DNA from: Candidatus Zixiibacteriota bacterium
Lineage (GTDB): Bacteria > Zixibacteria > MSB-5A5 > GN15 > FEB-12
Length of the DNA stretch: 50,819 bases
Reading direction: 5' to 3'
Assembly: GCA_024278935.1 (NCBI GenBank)
Contig: JAJRSF010000035.1
Coordinates: forward strand, 1 to 50,819
Positions 38,200 through 46,756 of this stretch are shown piece after piece. The notes beneath the pieces are model-generated. The model saw only the letters and a program-made list of their open reading frames with translations, ran no database searches and was not told the DNA's origin. Position 1 is the stretch's first letter; every line of letters starts with the position of its first letter. The position numbers and the translations under genes are program-made.

Positions 38200-38982
38200 A
38201 TGAAATACGGACAGACGACAAATAATGTTACTGATATGTGGAACAAGCCACAGTATAATTCTGAACGGGTCAACCAACTCTTATTCTCTGATCTGGTGAA
38301 AATCCTTGATGAAAGAAAAAACTTTTACTTGATAGAGAAACAGGACAATTATCAAGGATGGGTTGATAAACGATTTATTGCATCATGTACTTTCAAAAAC
38401 TATGCTCAATTTTTAAAAAAGAAAAAATATGTTGTCACTTCGAAATCTTTATTGGTAAGCGACAGCTCAAAACCTGGAATAAATCCTCATCAATTATACT
38501 ATGGCACAATCCTGACAGGTAGAAAAGTGAAAGAGAATAAGTTTAAAATAAATCTTCCTGATAAAATCTCATTACTCGTATCATCTTCAGGTCTGTGTGC
38601 AATCCCTAAAGTTTGCCAAGCAACAGAAGTCATCAAAGAGACCAAACGCTTTTTGGGGGTGCCATATTTATGGGGCGGTCTGACATCGGTCGGCTTTGAT
38701 TGCTCGGGTTTTACCCAAACGATTTTGGCACGCTTCGGCATTCAAATCCCACGCGACACCAAAGACCAAATCTCTATCGGCACAGAAATTGCCCGTGACG
38801 ATATTCGCAAAGGTGACCTGCTCTTTTTTGATCGCCATGTCGGCTTTGCTATAAGTAATAATAGATTCATCCATTCCTCTGTCGGTGGTGGAGGAGTACG
38901 AATAAACTCAATTGATGAAAATGCGGTCGACTACCGTAAGGATTTAGACCTAACATATAAAACAACTCGGAGAATTATCTGA
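38200..38982 (+). CDS. NlpC/P60 endopeptidase with SH3-like domains (YkfC-like)
   Basis: A 260-residue cysteine peptidase. The N-terminal part resembles bacterial SH3 domains (TDMWNKPQYNSERVNQLLF, YQGWVDKRFI). The C-terminal NlpC/P60 domain has the catalytic Cys in GGLTSVGFDCSGFTQ (about residue 168), the His in DRHVGFAI (about residue 213) and a polar third residue at FIHSS. YkfC-type enzymes cut gamma-D-Glu-diaminopimelate bonds in murein peptides. No signal peptide is seen, so a cytoplasmic recycling role is likely. It overlaps the dipeptide epimerase gene by one base, the same partnership as ykfC-ykfB in Bacillus. Confidence 0.85.
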   Translation: MKYGQTTNNVTDMWNKPQYNSERVNQLLFSDLVKILDERKNFYLIEKQDNYQGWVDKRFIASCTFKNYAQFLKKKKYVVTSKSLLVSDSSKPGINPHQLYYGTILTGRKVKENKFKINLPDKISLLVSSSGLCAIPKVCQATEVIKETKRFLGVPYLWGGLTSVGFDCSGFTQTILARFGIQIPRDTKDQISIGTEIARDDIRKGDLLFFDRHVGFAISNNRFIHSSVGGGGVRINSIDENAVDYRKDLDLTYKTTRRII

Positions 38983-40006
38983 TGCAACTAGATGCGGTCA
39001 AACTGACCTTCCCATTAAAAAAGAAATTTCGAGTCGCCAAAGGTGAGGCGGTATCTAAAACAAACCTGTTTACAATTTTAAATAATAGATACACCGGCGA
39101 AGCTGCCGCTTCGGTGCAGTACGGCCCATCCCTAGAACTGATTGAAAAAGATGTCATGCTTGGTATCAAGCTGCTCCAAGAGGCTGGCGAAATCACTTTA
39201 GAAACTCTGGACTATGTTTCTTCTTTTGACATTATTCCAATTTCAAAATCTGCTCTGGTTGGTATGGTCTTAAATTATTTGTCTGGTGAAAGTCGAAAAT
39301 ATCCATGGGAAGTATTAAATATTGGCACTCCCGTTGGTGTAAAAAGTTCTCTTACCATCTCAATCGACACACCTGCAAAGATGATTGAACAAATAAAAAA
39401 TTGCGACTTTCCTATTGTAAAAATAAAGATGGGTAACGAAGAAGATGTCATGATTCTTGACCTGCTTGAGTCGCTTGAGGGAAAAGATATTCGCGTAGAT
39501 GCCAATGGGGGATGGTCGTGTGCGAAAGCGGAAGAGATGATTTTTAACCTATCCCAAAAAGGTGTCAAAATAATTGAACAGCCGACATCGGTCGAATTTG
39601 TCTCCGAATGGAAACATCTTAAAGGCAAAAATGATGTCTGCTTGGTTATGGATGAAGGCTTGAATACACTAGAAGATTACAAAAATATGCGGATCATTTT
39701 GATTGTGCCAATATCAAGATGGAAAAATCGGGTGGAGTTATCGAAGGGCTCAAAATCGCTCTTGCCGCTCAAGATGATAAGAAAAAAGTCATGCTCGGAT
39801 GTATGGTCTCATCATCAGTCGGTATAGCACAATCTTTGTATATGTCATCTAAAGCAGATTACTTTGACCTCGACGGACCAGCTATTTTAGAAAATGATAT
39901 AGCTACTGGAATTAGATATACGAACGAATCAATCGAAGTTGACCGTGAAATTATCGGCGGTCCTAAAATAAAGAGAGAACTCTTTGAAAAATATATTACA
40001 AAATAG
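38982..40006 (+). CDS. L-Ala-D/L-Glu (dipeptide) epimerase, interrupted by a -1 frame change
   Basis: An enolase-superfamily enzyme, about 341 residues when joined. The N-terminal cap domain is followed by the barrel with the Lys pair in VKIKMG, metal ligands in IRVDANGGWS, KIIEQPTS and VMDEGL, and the C-terminal catalytic Lys in ANIKMEKSGG. These fit the muconate-lactonizing subgroup and dipeptide epimerases. The frame breaks after EDYKN. Stepping back one base at the A5 run 39681-39685 gives DYKKYADHFDCANIK and restores the rest. A missing A is the simplest cause. It would epimerise murein dipeptides released by the upstream NlpC/P60 enzyme. The 3' end overlaps the amidase. Confidence 0.82.
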
Positions 40007-41963
40007 TGCGAATGTTCTTGTTTTAATATTAATATATATTCTGTCTTTTTCAAATGTTACAGCATATGAACCAATAGCACACTATGTTGATTCAATTCAA
40101 GTTATTTATCCTAAAGATTCTCAACTTGTAAGAGCAGTTGATTCAACATTTATTTTAGGTAATGTTCCTTACCCCTCTTTAAATAATAATATAATTATTA
40201 ATGGGCAAAAAGTGAAAGTACATGAAGATGGAGGCTTTTTAGCATTTCTTCCTGTAAATCCTGGTGTTTTTAAATTTATTATCGAATATGATACATCTCT
40301 GTATGAAGATTATTTTGTTATTGGTTCAGAAAATTCAATGATTGACTCCAATACAATATTTTCTAAAACCCTCACCGTTCAAATTCCTGAACCCTTGACG
40401 CCTATTCCGTTTGATTCGCTTGTCATAGCTAAAGAAATTTCTCCACCATCAGGCTATCTCAACTTAAAATCCGGCGACCGCATACAAGTATCTTTCCAAG
40501 GAACCCCGGGATGCATCGCAACATTTTCAATCCCTGGTATCGCCGATGCAATCCAGATGGCGGAAACATCACCACGTTCACAACCATACTGGGGCGAATC
40601 TGTTTTTGGTGTCGGAGCTGTGCCTGACTCTTTATTACTTCGAGGAATCTACACAGGCTACTTCAATGTACCAGTCGGTGAACATGCCGACTCAATACAA
40701 CTTGAGTACAGACTCAAATACCCACCTATTGATTCTGTACGGGAGCATCTACTTGACTCTACAAATACTTCTGTACTGACCATGCATCAAATTGAAGAGA
40801 AACAAAACGACACCGCAATATTTAAAAGTTCGTACAAACTTTCTATCAATAGCAAACAATATCCATTTACCGTAAAATTCACCGACTCGGTACAGACAAT
40901 TCGTCATGGTGCCAGAAAAGGGTATCTTTCTATATTCCAACCAGAGGGTGTCGAAGCATTTGTTACTGGCTCCGAAGGAGAGTGGTATATTGCCCAGCTC
41001 ACCAAAAACCGAAAAGCATATATCAATAAAAATTCAGTAGAAAAACTTCCCCAGGGAATCCTTCCGCCTCATTCCTATCTTTCTGTCATCCGTACAAAAG
41101 GCTCCGACAAATCGGTTAAGATTCAGTTCCCCCTAAGTGGAAAGCACCCATTTAAAATTATCCAGGAAGACAAACGCACTCTCAAAGTACAACTTTTTGG
41201 AGTAACCACCGACACCGATTGGATACGCTACGATTTCTCAGACAAACTTATAGACATTGCAACATGGTCTCAACCCGAAGAAAAACTCTACGAATTAAAA
41301 ATTAAACTGACCAAAGATTTATGGGGCTATGACAGTTACTACGAAGGAAATACTTTTTATCTTGAACTGATGAAAGCACCTGCCAATGTCAAAAAATTAA
41401 AAGGAAAACGAATCGTCATCGACCCGGGGCATTCATCCGACAAAGGCTCAGTAGGTCCAACAGGCTACACCGAAGCAGAGGCGAACCTCGGTATCTCTTT
41501 ATAACTTCGTAAGCAACTTGAAGCAAAAGGGGCGATAGTGATAATGACTCGTGACGATAATTCTCATGTCGCTCTCTACGACCGACCTGCCATTGCCAAA
41601 GCTGCCGATGCCGATATCTTTATCTCGATGCACAACAACGCCCTCCCCGATGGTGTCAATCCGTTTGAGCATAATGGATCCTCGACATATTACTATCATC
41701 CTCATTCAATCAACTTAGCAAAAAATATCCAGTCTCAACTTACCAAAGCTACCAAGCTTGACGACTACGGATTATATTATGGCAACCTCGCCGTCAACCG
41801 TCCTACCCAATACCCGGCAGTGTTAATTGAGACTGCCTTTATGATAATTCCAGAACAAGAGGCTCTTTTGAAAACTGAAAAATTCCGTAAAAAAGTTGCC
41901 AAAGGAATAGTCAAAGGAATCGAAAACTTTTTCAAAGAGTATCATAATGACAACAGAAAATAG
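39984..41963 (+). CDS. N-acetylmuramoyl-L-alanine amidase with an in-frame TAA
   Basis: A 659-residue secreted protein if the internal TAA (41502-41504) is read through. It has a signal peptide (ANVLVLILIYILSFSNVTA) and a long beta-rich N-terminal region (about 460 residues) that I do not recognise. A C-terminal Amidase_3 domain follows, with zinc ligands His in VIDPGHSS, Glu in TGYTEAEAN, His in FISMHNN, and the catalytic Glu in VLIETAF. The TAA falls right after NLGISL, where the family usually has Lys before L-[KR]. The remainder LRKQLEAKGAIVIMTRD is in the same frame. Truncation would remove two metal/catalytic residues. TTG at 39984 is the start, overlapping the epimerase end. Confidence 0.85.
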
Positions 41964-42192
41964 TGTTGCCACTAAATCACTCAATTGGATGATCTATCTT
42001 TCCTTGATACTCTCCGGCATGTTACTTCTAGCCGATGCGTTTGATGCAACTTATTTTAATCGTTGGACGGCACGAATCGGGATCAGCTTATTGTTCACAG
42101 CTTTTGCTTTAATCGTTGGAGCTGGAAGAAAAAAAGCACAGGTCGCCATAGGTATTGTATACGCTTCTATAGCAACAACCTATTTTCTATAA
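41947..42192 (+). CDS. small membrane protein of unknown function
   Basis: An 81-residue protein with about three hydrophobic segments (WMIYLSLILSGMLLLADAF, IGISLLFTAFALIVGAG, AIGIVYASIATTYFL) separated by short basic stretches. It overlaps the end of the amidase gene by 17 bases and is followed 23 bases later by the DUF1028 gene. No family was recognised. The hydrophobic pattern makes a real gene likely. Confidence 0.65.
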   Translation: MTTENSVATKSLNWMIYLSLILSGMLLLADAFDATYFNRWTARIGISLLFTAFALIVGAGRKKAQVAIGIVYASIATTYFL

Positions 42193-42215
42193 TTTTAACC
42201 GAAGGGATTTTAAAA

Positions 42216-43196
42216 ATGAAGAATCTCCTAATTTGTTTGGCTGTTATAACTCTTGGTACCACAGTTGGGCAAGCCGAAGCAAAAGAAAAACTACACCCGG
42301 TACACACATATTCTATTGTCGCCTACGATTCTACTACCGGTCAATTTGGTGCGGCAGTTCAGTCGCATTGGTTTAAAGTTGCCGATGTTATTTGGGCAGA
42401 GCCTGGTGTTGGTGCCGTAGCAACTCAATCGTTAGTCGAATTTTCCTATGGACCTCTTGGATTAGCAATGATGAAAAATGGGAAAACTTCAAAACAAGCT
42501 CTGGATGGATTGTTAATCTCCGATGAGAATAACGCCGTCAGACAAGTGGCTATGATTGATATAAATGGAAATGCTGTAACTCATACCGGTTCAAAATGTA
42601 TTGCCGAAGCAGGACACTATACCGGTCATCATTATTCGGTGCAGGCAAACCTTATGGAGAAAAACACTGTTTGGCAAGCGATGGCAGATGCTTTCGAATC
42701 TGCCGAGGGAGACCTTGCCGAAAGAATGATGATTGCCTTAGAGGCTGCCCAAAAAGAGGGTGGAGATATTCGGGGCAAACAATCAGCGGCAATGATTGTT
42801 GTACGTGGAAAACCAACCGGAAAAAGTTGGGAAGATAAAATTGTTGATGTTCGGGTTGATGACGCAGCTGAACCACTTATTGAATTACGACGGCTGCTGA
42901 ACATTTCAAGAGCATATGAGCATATGAATAAAGGTGATGAATATATCACCGCAAAAGATTTTGCCAATGCAACCAAAGAGTATCAAAAAGCTTCCGAACT
43001 ATCAGGTGGTAATATTGAAATTCTGTACTGGTTTGCGGTAACTTTGACAACAGAGGGAAATATCGAAAAAGCGTTACCAATTTATAAAAAAATATTTGAT
43101 CAGGATAAAAATTGGCAAATACTTATTCCAAGGTTGGTTGATGCTGAAATACTTCCGAACGACACGCTCGTTATAAAACAGATTATGGAACTATAA
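42216..43196 (+). CDS. secreted DUF1028 protein with C-terminal TPR repeats
   Basis: A 326-residue protein with a signal peptide (KNLLICLAVITLGTTVGQAEA). The body is a DUF1028 domain, an Ntn-hydrolase-like family of unknown activity: TYSIVAYDSTTGQFGAAVQSHWF at the start, then GAVATQSLVEFSYGPLGLAMM, GEGDLAERMM-like segment and RGKQSAAMIVV. A conserved N-terminal position of the family is Ser/Thr-rich. TPR-like helices follow (AYEHMNKGDEYITAKDFANATKEYQKA, GNIEKALPIYKKIF). ATG at 42216 is chosen since it starts the signal peptide. A terminator follows directly. Confidence 0.85.
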   Translation: MKNLLICLAVITLGTTVGQAEAKEKLHPVHTYSIVAYDSTTGQFGAAVQSHWFKVADVIWAEPGVGAVATQSLVEFSYGPLGLAMMKNGKTSKQALDGLLISDENNAVRQVAMIDINGNAVTHTGSKCIAEAGHYTGHHYSVQANLMEKNTVWQAMADAFESAEGDLAERMMIALEAAQKEGGDIRGKQSAAMIVVRGKPTGKSWEDKIVDVRVDDAAEPLIELRRLLNISRAYEHMNKGDEYITAKDFANATKEYQKASELSGGNIEILYWFAVTLTTEGNIEKALPIYKKIFDQDKNWQILIPRLVDAEILPNDTLVIKQIMEL

Positions 43197-43229
43197 AAAA
43201 AAGGCTGTCAATCGACAGCCTTTTTTTTA
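43195..43229 (+). terminator. intrinsic terminator after DUF1028 gene
   Basis: A perfect GGCTGTC/GACAGCC stem with AATC loop lies between a run of A and a run of eight T. The A-run upstream means it could also act on the minus strand. Confidence 0.9.
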
Positions 43230-43240
43230 TTACAAAAGAT

Positions 43241-43272
43241 TTAAAAACTGTCAGGCGAGGACGCCTGACAGT
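43241..43272 (-). terminator. intrinsic terminator of the minus-strand secreted protein gene
   Basis: ACTGTCAGGCG and CGCCTGACAGT form an 11-bp perfect stem with a 4-base loop. On the minus strand it is followed by TTTTTAA. It lies 9 bases past the stop of the gene at 43281-43868. Confidence 0.85.
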
Positions 43273-43280
43273 ACTAAAAA

Positions 43281-43868
43281 TTATTTACCTTTAGCAGCCA
43301 TTTCTCTGTCTAAAAGTTCTTCTTTTAATTCACCAATAGAATGATAAATAGTTACATAAGATTTACCATATGATTGCATGCTCATAACTTCAAATGGATT
43401 GTAACCTTGTTTTTTATAGATAAAACGTAAATTTACTAGGTTTACAATTTCTTTATCAGTTAATTCAATCTTGTCCCACTGACTTGCTAATACAGAATGA
43501 TATTTTTCAAATGTAGCTTGAAATTCAGCATTCTTAATTTTGCCGGCCATCATTACATAGAAAACTTTTGGGCTTAAACTATAACTAGATGCAATATCCA
43601 TCCATGAATTTTTGTCTGAACGCATTTTTGCGATTTCTTCTGGTTCTACTTTAGCTGACTGAGCAACATAAAATACAACTGGAAGTTCTTCAGATGATAC
43701 ATAAGAATTTAAAATATTGTTTACATAGTCATAATCGTAATCATAATAATCACCAACAGCCATAACGTATTCTAGAGTTACGTCATCATTATTGTTAGCA
43801 GTAACTGAACCGACTACTAAAAGTGCGGCAAGAACAAAAAACATTAAAAATTTAAAAGATTTAGTCAT
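43281..43868 (-). CDS. secreted protein of unknown function, Tyr/Asp-rich N-terminus
   Basis: A 195-residue protein with a clear signal peptide (FLMFFVLAALLVVGSVTA) and a predicted mature start near NNNDDVTLEY. A YYDYDYDYV stretch follows, then mainly helical, charged sequence with EELPVVFYVAQSAKVEPEEIAKM and YSLSPKVFYVMMAGK, which look like two related helical repeats (VFYV...). No family recognised. An AAGGAG ribosome site and its own terminator argue for a well-expressed single gene. Confidence 0.75.
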   Translation of the reverse strand: MTKSFKFLMFFVLAALLVVGSVTANNNDDVTLEYVMAVGDYYDYDYDYVNNILNSYVSSEELPVVFYVAQSAKVEPEEIAKMRSDKNSWMDIASSYSLSPKVFYVMMAGKIKNAEFQATFEKYHSVLASQWDKIELTDKEIVNLVNLRFIYKKQGYNPFEVMSMQSYGKSYVTIYHSIGELKEELLDREMAAKGK

Positions 43869-43902
43869 ACAAACTCCTTATGAAATAATTAGTTAAAATA
43901 AA

Positions 43903-43908
43903 ATTATA
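43903..43908 (-). promoter_or_regulatory. possible -10 element for the minus-strand gene
   Basis: On the minus strand a perfect TATAAT sits about 35 bases before the start of the Tyr/Asp-rich secreted protein. No matching -35 was found. Confidence 0.35.
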
Positions 43909-44149
43909 TACAATTATCCTTTTTTCGTATTCTTACTATCTCTTTCGGTGCTTTTAAATTGGAATTTTAGGGCTATTATTGAAAAATAATGGTCTTACGT
44001 TAATCTGTATATCTTTTGCTCAAGCGAAATTGGCAATTGTTTCAAATCGAAAAACAGGAGCCATGGAGTGCGTATTTATTTTGCACTAACTTGTCAAAAT
44101 ATGATATTTTCTTGATTTTGAAAGAATTCTAATTTATGAGAAAAACAGG
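43909..44149. other. AT-rich intergenic region without a recognised gene
   Basis: This stretch, most of a 364-base gap, lies between the upstream region of the minus-strand gene and the tRNA terminator. Beyond short palindromic words (AATTGGCAATT) and an eight-codon reading frame at 44063, nothing gene-like was seen. Confidence 0.6.
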
Positions 44150-44175
44150 GTAGCCCACCATAAATAGTGGGCTAC
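44142..44175 (-). terminator. likely terminator of tRNA-Arg transcript
   Basis: GTAGCCCAC (44150-44158) and GTGGGCTAC (44167-44175) form a perfect 9-bp stem with an 8-base loop. On the minus strand it is followed by CCTGTTTTTC, so it fits termination of the leftward tRNA transcript starting at 44304, with the T-run a few bases off the stem. Confidence 0.6.
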
Positions 44176-44232
44176 TAAACTTGATTTTGAATAGTTTAGA
44201 ATTTTGGAGAAAGTAAACAATCATTTTTTAAA

Positions 44233-44304
44233 TACCCCCGTCAGGAATCGAACCTGAATTGCCGGCTTCGGAGGCCAACGCGTTATCCGTTACACCACGG
44301 GGGC
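44233..44304 (-). tRNA. tRNA-Arg (anticodon CCG)
   Basis: On the minus strand the 72 bases fold as a cloverleaf: acceptor GCCCCCG with CGGGGGT, anticodon loop CTCCGAA (anticodon CCG) on stem TTGGC/GCCGG with two G-U pairs, and T-arm CAGG-TTCGAAT-CCTG. CCG reads the arginine codon CGG. The 3' CCA is not encoded. A promoter-like TTGCTT-17-TACAAT lies just upstream and a terminator-like hairpin downstream, so it appears to be a single-gene transcript. Confidence 0.93.
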
Positions 44305-44317
44305 AGTAAGTAAGTCG

Positions 44318-44346
44318 ATTGTATTACAACTTCACCTCAAAAGCAA
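44318..44346 (-). promoter_or_regulatory. probable promoter of tRNA-Arg
   Basis: Minus-strand TTGCTT (44346-44341), 17-base spacer and TACAAT (44323-44318), 13 bases before the tRNA 5' end. Spacing and both hexamers fit a sigma-70-type promoter. Confidence 0.55.
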
Positions 44347-44386
44347 TAGAAAACTGCAATTTTCACCCAAATCTGTTAGTTTATCG

Positions 44387-44392
44387 TATAAT
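44387..44392 (+). promoter_or_regulatory. possible -10 element upstream of proS
   Basis: A perfect TATAAT lies 97 bases before the proS ATG, facing away from the tRNA promoter. No convincing -35 was seen at 17 bases. Confidence 0.35.
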
Positions 44393-44489
44393 AGGTCAAT
44401 CTTTTACATTGATTTAAACAAGTTATCCTATATCTTACCAACTCGTAAATTTAGAAAACAGAAATTTGAATATATAAGGAATTAAATAG

Positions 44490-46208
44490 ATGCGCTGGAG
44501 TCAAACATATATACCAACTCTCAGAGAAAACCAATCCGACGCCGAACTGGTCTCACACCAACTGCTTCTTCGAGGCGGTTATATCAGAAAATTAGCATCA
44601 GGGATTTATATCTACTTGCCGCTCATGCAAAGAGTAATCGACAAATTTTCTAACATTGTCCGCGAAGAAATGAACGCAGCCGGAGCATTGGAAATCACCA
44701 TGTCTGTGCTTTGTCCGGTCGAAGTCTGGCAAAAATCAGGACGCTACGATACTGTAGGTAAAGAACTAATGACTATGCAAGATCGCCATAACCATGAGAT
44801 GATTCTCTGTGGAACCCACGAAGAAACCGTTACCAATTTGGTTGCAGGTGAACTTAAAAGTTACAAACAGCTCCCTTTAAATCTCTATCAGATTCAGGTG
44901 AAGTTCCGTGATGAAATTCGCCCTCGTTTTGGTCTGATGCGTGGAAGAGAATTTGTCATGAAAGATGCGTACACTTTTGATGCCACCGAAGAATCTCAAA
45001 AAGTTTCCTATCAAAAGATGGTCGACGCTTATTTCAAAATTTTTAACAGAGCAGGTCTCGAAGTTTTAAAAGTAGATTCTGATTCAGGTGCCATGGGTGG
45101 TTCCAATGCTCATGAATTTATGTTTATGGTAGACACAAACGCCGGTGAAGAAACTATTTTATATTGTACCGATTGTCTCTACGCAGCTAATGAAGAAAAA
45201 GCAATTTTCAAAGATGTTAATAAACCAAACATAGAAGCTGTCAGGGTAGACACCGAAATTGTCGACACACCTGGGGCAGCATCGATTGAAGAAGTTTCCG
45301 AATTTCTAAAAGTACAGCCAAACCAACTTGTCAAAACTTTAATCTTTATGGCAGATGAAAAACCTGTAGTTGCTTTAGTTCGTGGTGATCGTTCGGTCAA
45401 TGAAACTAAACTGAAAAATGCTGTATCGGCTGTTGAACTTGAACCTGCCAATGCCGAACAAGTTGAAGCATTAACAAAAGCACCGGTCGGATTTGCTGGA
45501 CCTGTCGGACTCAAAGATGTCACAATTATTGTCGATCCCCTTGTTGCCGAAATGAAAAACTTCATCGTTGGTGCCAATCAAAACGAAAAGCATATTCTCA
45601 ATGTTAATATCGACCGTGATTTTAAAGCCACACAAATATTTGAAATAACCAATACCGAAAAAGGTGACGGTTGTCCAAAGTGTTACTCAAAACTAGAAGC
45701 AAAATCAGGAATCGAAGTAGGCAACACTTTCATGCTTGGAACAAAATACTCAAAAACCTTGGGTGCCAAGTTCTTAGATGCTGACGGAAAAGAACAACTG
45801 ATGATAATGGGTTCCTACGGAATCGGAATTACTCGGACTCCACAAGCAGCGTTAGAGAAATTCAGCGACGAAAATGGAATTATCTGGCCAATCGGGCTTG
45901 CTCCGTATCATGTTGAAATCATTCCACTTAACGTCAAAGATGAAGAAATCGTTGCTGCTGCTGATAAACTCTATGCTGATCTCAACGAGGCAGGCGTTGA
46001 TGTTCTCCTCGATGACCGTTCTGAACGTGCCGGGGTGAAGTTTAACGATGCTGACTTGATCGGAATTCCAGTCCGTGTCACTATCGGTGCTAAGTCATTG
46101 AAAGATGGCAAGGTAGAAGTGAAACTCCGCTCATCTGATGAAATTGATAAAATTGACCTAGAAACTGTTGTGGAACATCTGAAAAATGTCATCCAAACGC
46201 TTAAATGA
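44490..46208 (+). CDS. proS: prolyl-tRNA synthetase
   Basis: A 572-residue class II synthetase of the bacterial type with an inserted editing (YbaK-like) domain in the middle (about residues 230-390, KTLIFMADEKPVVALVRGD). The N-terminus LLLRGGYIRKLASGIYIYLPL, motif 2 FRDEIRPRFGLMRGREFVMKDAYTF and motif 3 GSYGIGITRTPQAALE are clear, followed by the anticodon-binding domain (LNEAGVDVLLDDRSERAG). The insertion lets it clear Ala mischarged on tRNA-Pro. It is the first gene of the rightward block that continues with rimP. Confidence 0.96.
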   Translation: MRWSQTYIPTLRENQSDAELVSHQLLLRGGYIRKLASGIYIYLPLMQRVIDKFSNIVREEMNAAGALEITMSVLCPVEVWQKSGRYDTVGKELMTMQDRHNHEMILCGTHEETVTNLVAGELKSYKQLPLNLYQIQVKFRDEIRPRFGLMRGREFVMKDAYTFDATEESQKVSYQKMVDAYFKIFNRAGLEVLKVDSDSGAMGGSNAHEFMFMVDTNAGEETILYCTDCLYAANEEKAIFKDVNKPNIEAVRVDTEIVDTPGAASIEEVSEFLKVQPNQLVKTLIFMADEKPVVALVRGDRSVNETKLKNAVSAVELEPANAEQVEALTKAPVGFAGPVGLKDVTIIVDPLVAEMKNFIVGANQNEKHILNVNIDRDFKATQIFEITNTEKGDGCPKCYSKLEAKSGIEVGNTFMLGTKYSKTLGAKFLDADGKEQLMIMGSYGIGITRTPQAALEKFSDENGIIWPIGLAPYHVEIIPLNVKDEEIVAAADKLYADLNEAGVDVLLDDRSERAGVKFNDADLIGIPVRVTIGAKSLKDGKVEVKLRSSDEIDKIDLETVVEHLKNVIQTLK

Positions 46209-46257
46209 TAACAAAATAGTTGCTTTTAACTAATATTTATATTATTCTAATTGACTT

Positions 46258-46284
46258 GAGTGGGTGTAAACCCACTCTTTAATT
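46258..46284 (+). terminator. hairpin with T-rich tail between proS and rimP
   Basis: GAGTGGGT and ACCCACTC pair perfectly over 8 bp around a GTAA (GNRA-type) tetraloop, followed by TTTAATTTAT. It lies 49 bases after the proS stop and 18 bases before the rimP start. It may end the proS transcript or serve as a leader hairpin for rimP-nusA-infB. Confidence 0.55.
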
Positions 46285-46295
46285 TATGGTGCAAA

Positions 46296-46742
46296 ATGAA
46301 ACTGGATTTAAAAGATAAAATTGTTGAACTTATAGAAGTTCCGCTTAAAGAAATTGGCGTCGAAATCGCAGACCTTAACTTGTCTCAATATAAAACTGAG
46401 ACAACTATGAAACTTTTTATCTATTCTTCTAAAGGTGTTACGTTAGATTATTGTGCCAAGGTTTCTCGGGCTGTCGGTGATATTTTAGAAGAGACAGAAT
46501 TCTTTGAGGATGGATATTTACTTGAAGTGTCATCGCCGGGACTTGATAGACCTCTTACCAAGCTGGTCGATTTTAAATATCGCATTGGTGAGAAAATAAA
46601 ACTTGAGTTTGTTGATAAAAAAAGAAAAAAAATCACTGCCGAAGTTATTGCTGTTGACGGTGAAAATATAACGTTTCAAGAGAAAGAAAATACGGTTTCA
46701 GTGCCAATGACTGAAATCAATAACGGAAAAATAATTTTTTAA
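46296..46742 (+). CDS. rimP: ribosome maturation factor RimP
   Basis: A 148-residue protein needed for 30S subunit maturation. It has the two-domain RimP pattern: KETTMKLFIYSSKGVTLDYCAKVSRAVGDIL and YLLEVSSPGLDRPLTK (signature), then an SH3-like C-terminal domain. ATG at 46296 is preferred; upstream frame continues to a GTG inside the preceding hairpin. The gene order rimP-nusA-infB is the classical one. Confidence 0.94.
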   Translation: MKLDLKDKIVELIEVPLKEIGVEIADLNLSQYKTETTMKLFIYSSKGVTLDYCAKVSRAVGDILEETEFFEDGYLLEVSSPGLDRPLTKLVDFKYRIGEKIKLEFVDKKRKKITAEVIAVDGENITFQEKENTVSVPMTEINNGKIIF

Positions 46743-46756
46743 TGGAGAGTAGATAA

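Noticed and set aside
3964-41963. Reassignment of TAA as a sense codon (for example Lys).
   Set aside because: Most genes in the window end with TAA at the expected family length, so TAA is clearly a stop here.
44063-44089. Eight-codon frame (MECVFILH) preceded by AGGAG, resembling a leader peptide.
   Set aside because: No plus-strand gene follows until proS about 400 bases later, and a tRNA terminator and tRNA on the other strand lie between. Chance is likely.
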